From Eikenella glucosivorans (GTDB taxonomy: Bacteria > Pseudomonadota > Gammaproteobacteria > Burkholderiales > Neisseriaceae): 64,000 bases of DNA. The stretch is from assembly GCF_016025525.2 (NCBI RefSeq), contig NZ_JACSGR010000003.1, forward strand, positions 62,001-126,000, in the 5' to 3' direction. Shown here piece by piece: positions 41,121 through 48,664 of this stretch. Each line of letters opens with the position of its first letter. Position 1 is the stretch's first letter. Below the pieces are notes generated by a model that was not told where the DNA came from, searched no databases, and saw nothing but the letters and a program-made list of their open reading frames with translations. A program made the translations under genes and the position numbers.

Positions 41121-42110
41121 TCAGCCGTGCCAAAAATAACGGACGATGTGGAAGAAAATCGGCGCGGCGAAGCAGATGGAATCGACGCGGTCGAGCATGC
41201 CGCCGTGGCCGCGTATCATATTGCCCCAGTCTTTGACGCCGTAGTCGCGTTTGATGGCGGACATTACCAGCCCGCCGAAGAAACCCATCAGACAAATGAT
41301 GAAGCCGATCAGGGCGGCTTGGAAATGAGTGAACGGGGTAATCGGCGACATCAGCGCGGCGAGGGCTGTGGCGGACAAAATGCCGCCGACCGTACCGGAT
41401 ACGGTTTTGGACGGGGACAGCGATGGCATGATTTTGGCACCGCCGACGAGCTTGCCCCAAACGTATTGCAATACGTCGGAAGCCTGTACCACGCCGATGA
41501 GGAAAATCAGCAGCAGAATGTTGCCGCTGCTGTCGAAGCCGTCCAAGTTGAGAAACATCAGTGCGGGAACATGGGAGAGACAGAAAATGCAGATCATCGC
41601 CATCCATTGCGTCTTGGCGGCACGTTCGAGGAAATGGGCGGTCTGCCCGCTCAGGCTGGCGACGATCGGCAGTATCAGGAAGCCATAGACGGGGATAAAG
41701 ATGCTGAACATGCCGTACCATTCGTCAAACACGAAATAGTATTGCACCGGCAGAAGCAGGTAAAAGCAGACGACCATGCTGTAATAATCGCTGCGGCGCC
41801 GGTAAACGAGGGTCATGAATTCGCGCAGGGCGGCGAAGGAAATCAGGAAAAACAGCACCACCGTGCCGGTTTTGCCGAACCAGAACGCCGCCAGCAGCAC
41901 CAGCGTCATCAGCCACCAGGCGTAGATGCGGGCGTTGAGGTTGGCGATGGTGGCGTTGTCGGCGCCGTGTCGGCGTTTGAGCCATTGGCCGATTACGCTG
42001 GCGAAGAGCAAGACGGCAAATACGCCGGTAAAGATATAGCCCGCCTGCGGAGTCAGGTGTGCGGCGGCTTGTTCGCTAACGACTTGGGCGGATGTGTTGA
42101 CGAAGCTCAC
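41121..42110 (-). CDS. CDP-diglyceride synthase, YnbB/CdsA family
   Basis: 329-residue polytopic membrane enzyme expected to make CDP-diacylglycerol from phosphatidate and CTP. The CdsA signature is visible: MPSLSPSKTVSGTVGG followed by SAIKRDYGVKDWGNMIRGHGGMLDRVDS, with the acidic and basic residues intact. The start is GTG 42110, with AAGGAG 8 nt upstream, and it overlaps the acyltransferase stop by 4 bp (GTGA), so the two are translationally coupled. As last gene of a cluster that resembles E. coli ynbABCD it fits YnbB; whether the chromosome has another, housekeeping cdsA cannot be seen here. Confidence 0.9.
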   Translation of the reverse strand: MSFVNTSAQVVSEQAAAHLTPQAGYIFTGVFAVLLFASVIGQWLKRRHGADNATIANLNARIYAWWLMTLVLLAAFWFGKTGTVVLFFLISFAALREFMTLVYRRRSDYYSMVVCFYLLLPVQYYFVFDEWYGMFSIFIPVYGFLILPIVASLSGQTAHFLERAAKTQWMAMICIFCLSHVPALMFLNLDGFDSSGNILLLIFLIGVVQASDVLQYVWGKLVGGAKIMPSLSPSKTVSGTVGGILSATALAALMSPITPFTHFQAALIGFIICLMGFFGGLVMSAIKRDYGVKDWGNMIRGHGGMLDRVDSICFAAPIFFHIVRYFWHG

Positions 42111-42805
42111 GATGCTGCTCCTTTATTTTGATGGATCTCACTGCGCCCGTTCTCAGGTGTATTTTCAGACGACCTCAATGCCAGCAGGGCTTCGCGGCTG
42201 CGGTTTAAGAAACTTTCTTTATCTTCGTTTTCGCGCAGGGTCAGCGCTTCGCCGATGTGGACTTCGCACAAAAGCGGTACGGGCAATACCTTGCCTTTGG
42301 GCAGGACGCGGTTGATGTTGTCTATCCATATCGGTACGAACTCGGTGTCGGGCCTGCTTTTCGCCAAGTGATAAATGCCTGATTTGAAAGGCAGCAGGAT
42401 TTCGTTGTCGTCGGTATTGCGCGTGCCTTCGGGGAAGATGATCAGCGAGTCGCCCGCTTCGAGCGCACGGTGCATTTGTTCGGTAATGGCCTGCGGATTG
42501 TCGCTGTGGCGCGGAATCAGAAGCGCGTTGAAGACGTTCTGGATGATGAAGCGTTTGAGTCTGCCGGTCAGCCAATAGTCCGAACCGGCAACGGGACGCG
42601 TGGACAAGCGCCAGCGGCGCGGCAGGGAAATCCATACCAACACGAAATCGCCGTGGCTGCCGTGGTTGGCGTAATACACTTTCTGCTGCGGGTTGAAAGC
42701 CAGCTCGCGCGGGCTTTTGGGGCGCACGCCGGTCAGGAATGATACCGACAGGCACAAGGCTTGGTCGGTCAGCCAGGCAAGTTGTTTTTTAAGAATATTT
42801 TTCAT
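42107..42805 (-). CDS. 1-acyl-glycerol-3-phosphate acyltransferase-like (PlsC family)
   Basis: 232 residues. The acyltransferase motifs are NHGSHGDFV (the NHx4D catalytic box, about residues 46-54) and IIFPEGTRN (about 123-131). It likely acylates lysophosphatidate or a related lipid at the inner membrane, producing the phosphatidate that the overlapping CDP-diglyceride synthase uses. Start at ATG 42805 with AGGAAATT upstream. An AG-mucDUS lies in the 3' part of the gene (42164-42175). The substrate could also be another lysolipid. Confidence 0.85.
   Translation of the reverse strand: MKNILKKQLAWLTDQALCLSVSFLTGVRPKSPRELAFNPQQKVYYANHGSHGDFVLVWISLPRRWRLSTRPVAGSDYWLTGRLKRFIIQNVFNALLIPRHSDNPQAITEQMHRALEAGDSLIIFPEGTRNTDDNEILLPFKSGIYHLAKSRPDTEFVPIWIDNINRVLPKGKVLPVPLLCEVHIGEALTLRENEDKESFLNRSREALLALRSSENTPENGRSEIHQNKGAAS
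42164..42175 (-). repeat. AG-mucDUS in the acyltransferase gene
   Basis: Exact AGGTCGTCTGAA on the minus strand, within coding sequence near the 3' end. Confidence 0.8.
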
Positions 42806-42999
42806 CAAAATTTCCTAAGATGTCGGATAGCGCGTTCCTGATGTCCAACCGCGGATGGTCAGGTCAGACGGGCTGATGTTATGACGGAATCCGGTCAATC
42901 CGTTGCAAAACCCCGTCTTTCAAGATTGTAGAAATCGGTTTGATTCGGGCGGCAGGATGCGGTCAAATCGGTGCAGCCCTGTATGCCGAGACAGGGGAT

Positions 43000-43380
43000 T
43001 CAGAGGACTTGTATCAGGAAGACGACGGATTGGACGGCGGACAGGTACAGGCTTTTGCGCCACCATGCCAGCGCACCGGCTATCCTGCGCGGCATGGAAA
43101 GGTCATCTGAAATACGCCGCAAACCGGTTTGCCGCAAGGTTTGGTCGAAGGCTTCGGGCGTATAGCGGCCTTCGGCAAAATCTTGAAACACGCGGCGGTC
43201 GAAGCCGATGCGGATGTGGCAATACAGCAACGCCGCCGCCAAAACAAGCTGCACCGCCGCCCACGCCCCGCCCTGTTGTGCGGACAGGGCAAGCAGCAAT
43301 GCATTGAACGCAGCGGTATAGCGGGCAGTAGCAAGCAGGCGGGCGGCAATCAGGCTGTCGGTTGTCGGTGTGGTGTTCAT
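43000..43380 (-). CDS. Small membrane protein of the lipid cluster
   Basis: 126 residues, not recognised. Hydrophobic stretches lie at about residues 22-32, 40-56 (AAVQLVLAAALLYCHI) and 108-126, with a soluble middle (FDRRVFQDFAEGRYTPEAF). AAGGCAAAAC precedes ATG 43380, and the Correia-type element ends 12 bp upstream. AGGTCATCTGAA (43100-43111), one base off AG-mucDUS, lies inside. Its place between the phosphatase and acyltransferase genes suggests a role in the same lipid pathway, perhaps as partner or carrier; this is inference only. Confidence 0.65.
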   Translation of the reverse strand: MNTTPTTDSLIAARLLATARYTAAFNALLLALSAQQGGAWAAVQLVLAAALLYCHIRIGFDRRVFQDFAEGRYTPEAFDQTLRQTGLRRISDDLSMPRRIAGALAWWRKSLYLSAVQSVVFLIQVL

Positions 43381-43392
43381 GTTTTGCCTTTT

Positions 43393-43547
43393 TATAGTGG
43401 ATTAACAAAAATCAGGACAAGGCGACGAAACAGCAGACAGTACAAACAGTACGGAACCGATTGACCGGGTGCTTCAGCACCTTAGAAAATCGTTCGCTTT
43501 GAGTTCAGGCAGGGCAACGCTGTACCAGTTTTTGTTAATCTACTATA
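43393..43547. mobile_element. Correia-type repeat element, full 155-bp form
   Basis: Terminal repeats TATAGTGGATTAACAAAAA / TTTTTGTTAATCTACTATA (one mismatch), with the internal CAGGACAAGGCGACGAA block and the GGTGCTTCAGCACC stem of full-length neisserial Correia elements. It sits between the phosphatase-fusion gene and the small membrane protein gene. Such elements can carry promoters, an IHF site and RNase III cleavage sites, so it may set separate expression of the two halves of the cluster. Confidence 0.9.
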
Positions 43548-43562
43548 TTTCCGCAAAACTTT

Positions 43563-44987
43563 TCAGGTAGCCTGTTTCAGACGACCTGCCGCCGCTTCTG
43601 CCGCTTTTACCGTTTCCTTGGGCAATACCGCCTGCGGCCGCGCCTGTTTCAGTTCCGCCACGGCCTGCGCCAAATCGCGGCAACCGCCGTAGGCCATGAG
43701 CCAAGTGAGGACGACTGCCGCGCTTCGCCCGTAACCCAGCGCGCAGCAGACCAAAACCTTGCCGTATTGCAGGCGCAATACTTCCATTGCCCGCGCCGCC
43801 TGTACTAAATCGCTTGCAGACGGAGAAACCATATCCAGCAGCGGCAGGCGGCGGTATCCGCCTTGATAACGGGGACAGGGGTATTCGGCGCATACGTCCA
43901 AGACGGCAGGAAGGTCGTCTGAAATTGCTGACACACTGCCGATCCATACCTCCTCGCGCACCCTTGCCGTCTTCGCCTTGCCGCGCAGCCAATAAGCCAT
44001 GTTCAGCCGCACGCCCGCCAGATAAGGCAGCAGCAAAACCGTTGCCGCCGCCGACAATCTGCCGTTTTCCTGTTTTTGGAGAACCGCCGCGTTGCCTGAC
44101 GCATAAGCGAAAGCGACCAGCAATAAAGATACGCCCGCCCACAAAGTCCACAGCCATGCGCCGCCGCAGAGTGCAGGCAGAACCGTCAGCAGCGCGCCTG
44201 CAAAATACAGCGCAGAAATTTTGATTGCGCGTGAACGTGTTGCGGATAAGGTTTCAATATCGTAGAAACACATTTCGTCTGTTTTGGCGCAACTCGCTTC
44301 ACTCGTTTGGGCGAAACTCTCTGCGCTCGTTTTGGCGAAACTCTCTGCGCTCGTTTTCAGACGACCTTGCGTGTCCCCAAACCGTCCCAAAGGCGTTTTC
44401 CCCTGTTGCGGCACCGCCCACAGCACCAGCCAGCCCAGCAGCGCGCCGGTCGGTACGTCGATAAAATGGTGCTGGTAAGTCGTCAACACCGACAAAGCAA
44501 TCAGGCTCTGCCACAGCAAAAGCGGCAGGCGGATTTTGGGAAACCGCGTCCAATAAAACGCGCCGACAATCACCGCCAACGCGATATGCAAAGACGGCGC
44601 CTGGTTATACGGCAAATCGAATGCCGCCAGCGAATCGAACAGCCAGCCCGACAGCCCGTCGGCAGGCGGCTTGGGCCAGCCGAAACGCAGCGGGAACAGC
44701 ACGAAACAGACAGTCGCCACAATTTGCGCCGCCACCAGCCGCAGAATATAGCGGTTTTGTTCGCGCACATCGCGGCAAAGAAAAAATGCCGCCGCATACA
44801 TCAGGTTCAGCGACCAATACGGCACAATAGTCCAAGCCCAAAACGGAATGCCGGCCTCCCATGCAAAAGCGATTTCGGGAACATAGTCCAAAGCCGCCGC
44901 GTAACGGTTGGACAGGCCGTAGCTGGTGTAGAACAGCGCACCGACCAAAACGAGCTTGAAGAATGAGGTTTTCAGGGTGGGTTTCAT
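43563..44987 (-). CDS. PAP2 and dual-specificity phosphatase fusion, YnbD-like
   Basis: 474 residues. The N-terminal membrane half (about 1-195) holds PAP2-type motifs NQAPSLHIALAVI and TYQHHFIDVPTGALLG. A linker with three 8-residue repeats follows (TSAESFAK, TSAESFAQ, TSEASCAK; about 214-237). More helices and the C-terminal dual-specificity phosphatase come next, with VLVCCALGYGRSAAVV (C-x5-R, about 416-431); the usual His before the catalytic Cys is Cys here. It could dephosphorylate a phosphatidyl-alcohol phosphate. AG-mucDUS copies lie inside (43576, 43912, 44356), while the stop TGA lies in an AG-eikDUS. Confidence 0.87.
   Translation of the reverse strand: MKPTLKTSFFKLVLVGALFYTSYGLSNRYAAALDYVPEIAFAWEAGIPFWAWTIVPYWSLNLMYAAAFFLCRDVREQNRYILRLVAAQIVATVCFVLFPLRFGWPKPPADGLSGWLFDSLAAFDLPYNQAPSLHIALAVIVGAFYWTRFPKIRLPLLLWQSLIALSVLTTYQHHFIDVPTGALLGWLVLWAVPQQGKTPLGRFGDTQGRLKTSAESFAKTSAESFAQTSEASCAKTDEMCFYDIETLSATRSRAIKISALYFAGALLTVLPALCGGAWLWTLWAGVSLLLVAFAYASGNAAVLQKQENGRLSAAATVLLLPYLAGVRLNMAYWLRGKAKTARVREEVWIGSVSAISDDLPAVLDVCAEYPCPRYQGGYRRLPLLDMVSPSASDLVQAARAMEVLRLQYGKVLVCCALGYGRSAAVVLTWLMAYGGCRDLAQAVAELKQARPQAVLPKETVKAAEAAAGRLKQAT
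43576..43587 (-). repeat. AG-mucDUS next to the resident DUS at the gene end
   Basis: AGGTCGTCTGAA (minus strand) is followed within one base by AGGCTACCTGAA: the foreign and the resident dialect stand side by side and together encode GRLKQAT-stop. Confidence 0.85.
43912..43923 (+). repeat. AG-mucDUS in the phosphatase-fusion gene
   Basis: Exact AGGTCGTCTGAA on the plus strand inside coding sequence. Confidence 0.8.
44281..44367 (-). repeat. 24-bp tandem repeats ending in AG-mucDUS, in coding sequence
   Basis: Three units of 24 bp of the form GTTTTGGCGAAACTCTCTGC + GCTC, followed by TTTTCAGACGACCT. They keep the frame and encode the 8-residue repeats of the linker between the PAP2 and phosphatase halves. 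The unit resembles the intergenic GAAACTCNCTGCG-CTCGTTTTCAGG module seen elsewhere next to AG-eikDUS. Confidence 0.8.
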
Positions 44988-45154
44988 GATGCGGCTTGGC
45001 GCTTGCTTGCACTCTCTCGTACGAGGGAAGGGATGGGATTTGGGCAGCCATTATTTTTCAGGTAGCCTCTGCTCAAAAGCGTGCGGGCGTAAGGCTACCT
45101 GAAAAAGGATGGGCTACCTGAAAAGCAGGCGGCAAGCCGGTTTAAGCCGCATGG

Positions 45155-45285
45155 TTTTGCTTCGCAGAAACTCGCTGCGCTCGTTTTAACTCCGTTGAAG
45201 CTCACGCTTTAGCTTCGCAGAAACTCAGCCGTGCTCCGCAAGACATCGTTTTAACTTCGTTGAAGCTCACGCTTTCAGGTAGCCT
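45155..45285. repeat. Composite DUS-linked modules upstream of the phosphatase fusion
   Basis: The 305-bp spacer 44988-45292 holds several DUS copies (near 45057, 45092 and 45109) and two alternating module pairs (CTTCGCAGAAACTC... and TTTTAACT-CGTTGAAGCTCAC) that end in TTTCAGGTAGCCT next to the YnbC-like stop. Nothing coding is evident. Confidence 0.65.
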
Positions 45286-45292
45286 TTCCGCC

Positions 45293-47035
45293 TTATTTCT
45301 TCACGGCCAGGCTGACGGTGAAAATGCCGTCTTCGTCTATCCACTGGCGGATTTTCTCGAAACCGGCTTTTCCCACCAGCTGATCCATTTCCTGCTGGCT
45401 GCGGCGGCGCATGACCCAATTCGGGCTGCCCGCTTTGTGGCTGGTCAGCGCGCGGGCGATCATTTCGAGCTGCGGGTGCCACGGCTGGCCGGTGTAAATC
45501 AGGTAGCCGCCGGTTTCAATGGCGTCGCCGAATCCGTAGAGCGAGTTCAGAATCAAATCGTTGTCGGGGAACAGTTCGTGCAGGCCGGAAACGATGCCCA
45601 GCGTGGGGCGCGGCTGCAAGTCCTGATAATTGGCGCGGTCGTAGGCATTGACTTCATCGAAAGATACCGTGCCTTGCAGGCCGCGTTCGGCAATCAGTTT
45701 GCGCCCGGCTTCAACATTAATCGGGCTGTAATCGCGCAGGCGCACGGAGTCGGGTAACGCGTCGGCAGTCAGCGCATCCAATACATACCTGCCGTGGCCG
45801 GAGGCGATGTCGAGGACGTGCAGGGGTTTGCCCGCTTCGCGCAGTTTGGAAAAGGCCGTCTGAATCGCCTTGCCGATATTGGTTTTGCGTTGGCGGATGC
45901 CGCGCCAGCCGATAGCGTTGAGATAATGTTTGTCTACCGCGACTCCGAAGGCGTTGCTGCCCTGCGGTTGGTTACGATAGACGTAATCGAGCGTGCTGCC
46001 GGAATCGTAGCCGGTTTCTTTGCCGATCTTCAGGCCTTCGCTCCAACGCGCGCCGAGATCGAGAGAAGCGCGGTAAACCGCCCAGAACGCGCCGCGCGGT
46101 GAATAGAGGGGTAGAGGCGTGGCCAACTCGTCGGCTTCGCGTCGGCTCTCGCTGTGCAAATGGGCTTGGGTCAGATCGACTGGATATAAAGGCTGATTAA
46201 ACCGTTCGCGGATGAAGCGGCGCATTTCGATAAATGCGGTTTCGCGGTTTTGTTCGCCCAATGTGTCGTGATAGAAGCCGGGCAGGATGTGGCGTTCTTT
46301 GATGCGGCTGCCCAAGCGGTTGTAGAAATCGTGTTGCGGCTTGTGGTGGACGACCCAGTCGCTGCCGGAAATCAAAAGCTGCACGGGCGTGGTAATCGCC
46401 TGCGCGTCGGCGACCACGCGTTCGGCGGCTTCGTACAGGCCGAGCAGGATGCGCACGGAAATGGCACGGGCAATCAGCGGGTCATTGTCGTAGCTGGTTT
46501 GGCGTTCTTTATTGTGGGTCAGGTAATGGGCTTTGACGTAGCTGTTGACAAAGAAATTGCCGCGCCATTTTTGCATGATTTTCAGGCCGGTGCGGGCGAA
46601 GGGGACGTAGAGTTTGACTTTGAATGCAGGTGATGCCAATACGGCGCAGCGGATTTTCGGCGCGTAATCGTGCAGCCAGGCGGAAACCAAGACCGCGCCG
46701 ACGCTTTGCGCGATGACGCAGATATTTTCGGGCCGGATGCCGTATTCGCTTTGGATGTGGCGGATGAAGTCGTCCACGTCGGCGATGGAAGTGCCGATAC
46801 TGGGGCTGTCGCCGCGTTCGCCCGGACTGTGGCCGTGGCCGCGCGCGTCCCAGGCGAAATAGGCGAAATCGTCAAAACCAAGTTCGTCGGCGACAAACAT
46901 CATCCGTCCGGAATGCTCGTGTCCGCGATGGAACAGGACGATGGCTTTGTCCGCCGACCCGTCGGCGGCAGGGCGGTAGCGATAGAAAAGTTCGGTTCCG
47001 TCTTGAGTGGCGAAATGTTTTTGCATTTCTTGCAT
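45293..47035 (-). CDS. Alpha/beta hydrolase-methyltransferase fusion, YnbC-like
   Basis: 580 residues. The N-terminal hydrolase (about 1-290) has HRGHEHSGRM, WDARGHGHSPGERG and the nucleophile elbow AQSVGA (Ser near 113), with a late HD pair (GFYHDTLG); it looks like a monoacylglycerol-lipase type serine hydrolase. The C-terminal half has a SAM motif VLDIASGHGRYVLDAL (about 414-429), as in the methyltransferases that accompany such hydrolases. It may deacylate and methylate a lipid head group or acyl chain. GGAG lies 8 nt before ATG 47035. It contains an AG-DUS (AGGCCGTCTGAA) at 45853-45864. Confidence 0.87.
   Translation of the reverse strand: MQEMQKHFATQDGTELFYRYRPAADGSADKAIVLFHRGHEHSGRMMFVADELGFDDFAYFAWDARGHGHSPGERGDSPSIGTSIADVDDFIRHIQSEYGIRPENICVIAQSVGAVLVSAWLHDYAPKIRCAVLASPAFKVKLYVPFARTGLKIMQKWRGNFFVNSYVKAHYLTHNKERQTSYDNDPLIARAISVRILLGLYEAAERVVADAQAITTPVQLLISGSDWVVHHKPQHDFYNRLGSRIKERHILPGFYHDTLGEQNRETAFIEMRRFIRERFNQPLYPVDLTQAHLHSESRREADELATPLPLYSPRGAFWAVYRASLDLGARWSEGLKIGKETGYDSGSTLDYVYRNQPQGSNAFGVAVDKHYLNAIGWRGIRQRKTNIGKAIQTAFSKLREAGKPLHVLDIASGHGRYVLDALTADALPDSVRLRDYSPINVEAGRKLIAERGLQGTVSFDEVNAYDRANYQDLQPRPTLGIVSGLHELFPDNDLILNSLYGFGDAIETGGYLIYTGQPWHPQLEMIARALTSHKAGSPNWVMRRRSQQEMDQLVGKAGFEKIRQWIDEDGIFTVSLAVKK
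45853..45864 (+). repeat. AG-DUS inside the hydrolase-methyltransferase gene
   Basis: Exact AGGCCGTCTGAA, a dialect of several commensal Neisseria, in coding sequence. Confidence 0.8.
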
Positions 47036-47068
47036 GGATCGTACTCCTTGGTGAAATACATCATAAAG

Positions 47069-47108
47069 AGGCTACCTGAAAATGGGTTGGATGGATTTCA
47101 GGTAGCCT
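47069..47108. terminator. Inverted AG-eikDUS pair inside the lipid cluster
   Basis: Facing DUS copies in the 80-bp gap between the DUF2238 gene and the YnbC-like gene. Confidence 0.5.
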
Positions 47109-47115
47109 TTAATGG

Positions 47116-47739
47116 TTAAGAAGAATTGCCTAAACGCTTGTCGGGGCGGGCGAATAGGAAGATGCCCAGCGAAGTGAGCGCGCCCAGTGTATCGGCGAGC
47201 ATGTCTTTTTGTGCGTCCCAAATATCGCCTTGCGAACCGAGCACTTCCAATCCCGCTTCGCCGCCGTCGATGACGGCATACTGCCACTCGATGATTTCGT
47301 AGGCAGCCGCCACGCTCATGATGAAGAACAGGGAGAAAAACAGGGCGAGCGCGGGGCGGCAGAGTTTGCGGCGCAGCAGCCATTCTGCCATCGGATAGGC
47401 ATAGAAGCCGATGATGTAGTGGCCGACGCGGTCGAAGTGGTTGCGGTTTTCGCCCAAAAGCGGCGCGAGCAGGCGGTTTGCCCAGTCGAAGGGCACATCG
47501 GCAAAGGTGTAATGTGCGCCGACGGTGTGCATAACCAGCCAAAAGCTCATGAAAATATAAGCCAAATTGCTGAAACGGAAGCGGCGGTAAGTGGCGACGA
47601 GTGCGACGAAGACGGTGGAAACGGGGAGGATTTCGGCATACCAAACGGTGCGGTCGGACGGGTTGATGCCCGACCAGACGATGAGTGCGGCAATGAAAAC
47701 GGCAAGCAGCAGCGGGATGAGGGGGAAGGGTTTCTGCAT
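47116..47739 (-). CDS. DUF2238/YjdF-like membrane protein
   Basis: 207 residues with five to six membrane helices. The family pattern is clear: WSGINPSDRTVWYAEILPV at the start, HTVGAHYTFADVPF, NHFDRVGHYIIGFYAYP, EIIEWQYAVIDGG and DIWDAQKDMLADTLGAL. Conserved His, Asp and Glu residues in the membrane suggest catalysis or metal binding; no reaction is established for the family. It lies between the CDP-alcohol phosphotransferase and hydrolase-methyltransferase genes, an addition to the four-gene ynb set. Confidence 0.85.
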   Translation of the reverse strand: MQKPFPLIPLLLAVFIAALIVWSGINPSDRTVWYAEILPVSTVFVALVATYRRFRFSNLAYIFMSFWLVMHTVGAHYTFADVPFDWANRLLAPLLGENRNHFDRVGHYIIGFYAYPMAEWLLRRKLCRPALALFFSLFFIMSVAAAYEIIEWQYAVIDGGEAGLEVLGSQGDIWDAQKDMLADTLGALTSLGIFLFARPDKRLGNSS

Positions 47740-47775
47740 GGTAATGGATGTTGTGAGTGGTAAATGTTTATCTGT

Positions 47776-47808
47776 TTTTCAGGTAGCCTTCAAGTTTTCA
47801 GGTAGCCT
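47776..47808. repeat. Two direct AG-eikDUS copies at the right part of the cluster
   Basis: TTTTCAGGTAGCCT at 47776-47789 and 47795-47808. The second supplies the stop codon of the YnbA-like gene. Confidence 0.8.
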
Positions 47809-48397
47809 TCAAGCCATTGGCGATGCGTTTGTAGCAGGTGTAAGCCAGTGCGGCGCAGGCGAGCCACATGATGACGTAGAACACCGCATGGAAACTGCCC
47901 GCCACTGCGTACCAGACCGCCAATACACCGATAAAGAACGCGCGGTCGCTCTTGCCGAACGGACCGTCGTAGCGTCGGCCGTTGCCGTGTACCTGACCCA
48001 GTACGCCGCAAAATTCCGTCATCGCCGCCAGCCAGACAAACAGGGCGATTTGTGCGCCGCCAAACGGGGCGATAAAGGCAAAAGGCAGATACAGCGCGGC
48101 ATCGGCGGCGACATCGGTGATTTCGTTCAGATAGCCGCCCAATGCCGACTTCTGCCCGAACTCGCGCGCCAGCATTCCGTCCACTGCGTTCAGTGCCATA
48201 CGGACAAACAGCCACACGGGCAGCAGCCAAAACAGAGCGGGAATCTGCGCGCCGAACGACAGCAGCAGGCCGACTGCAAAGGATACCGCGCAGGCAAACA
48301 GCGTTACCTGATTGGCGGTAATGCCTTTTTGGTAAAGACGTCGTACCAGCGGGCGCAGCAGGTTTTGGAATTTGGGTTTGAGGGCGTAGATGCTCAT
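47798..48397 (-). CDS. CDP-alcohol phosphatidyltransferase, YnbA-like
   Basis: 199-residue membrane enzyme of the CDP-alcohol phosphotransferase family, which moves the phosphatidyl group of CDP-diacylglycerol to an alcohol such as glycerol 3-phosphate or inositol phosphate. The signature region is MALNAVDGMLAREFGQKSAL followed by GGYLNEITD (about residues 67-95). Against the consensus D-x2-DG-x2-AR-x8-G-x3-D-x3-D, the first and third Asp are Asn; DG, AR, G and the last Asp are kept. The C-terminus NGLKAT and the stop come from a DUS. It is the first gene of the minus-strand lipid cluster. The alcohol acceptor is unknown. Confidence 0.87.
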   Translation of the reverse strand: MSIYALKPKFQNLLRPLVRRLYQKGITANQVTLFACAVSFAVGLLLSFGAQIPALFWLLPVWLFVRMALNAVDGMLAREFGQKSALGGYLNEITDVAADAALYLPFAFIAPFGGAQIALFVWLAAMTEFCGVLGQVHGNGRRYDGPFGKSDRAFFIGVLAVWYAVAGSFHAVFYVIMWLACAALAYTCYKRIANGLKAT

Positions 48398-48427
48398 AGC
48401 GGGGCGGTTTGGCGGGGTAACGGCGGC

Positions 48428-48433
48428 ATTATA
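48428..48433 (-). promoter_or_regulatory. Candidate -10 element of the lipid cluster
   Basis: TATAAT on the minus strand, 30 bp upstream of the YnbA-like start. No good -35. Confidence 0.35.
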
Positions 48434-48664
48434 GTGAAAAAATGAATAATCGGATGCGTTTGTGCGCTGAAATCCGGAGGGGAGAGGGCGGTTTTGATGC
48501 GCGGGGCAAACAAAGGCGTGGCCGGCGTTATTTAGGAATTGTCAATAAATTGTAGGAAAGGGTAAAATAGGCAGGATAAATTTAACGCAAAAGTCGGCCG
48601 GGCTGCCGGAACCGATGTTTTTAGCAAACAGATATTTAGACAGCACCGCTGGAAAGGGAAAATT

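Noticed and set aside
43000..48397. Lipid cluster as part of a prophage or integrative element
   Set aside because: No integrase, att repeat, phage or conjugation gene is present; DUS-mediated transformation explains the transfer better.
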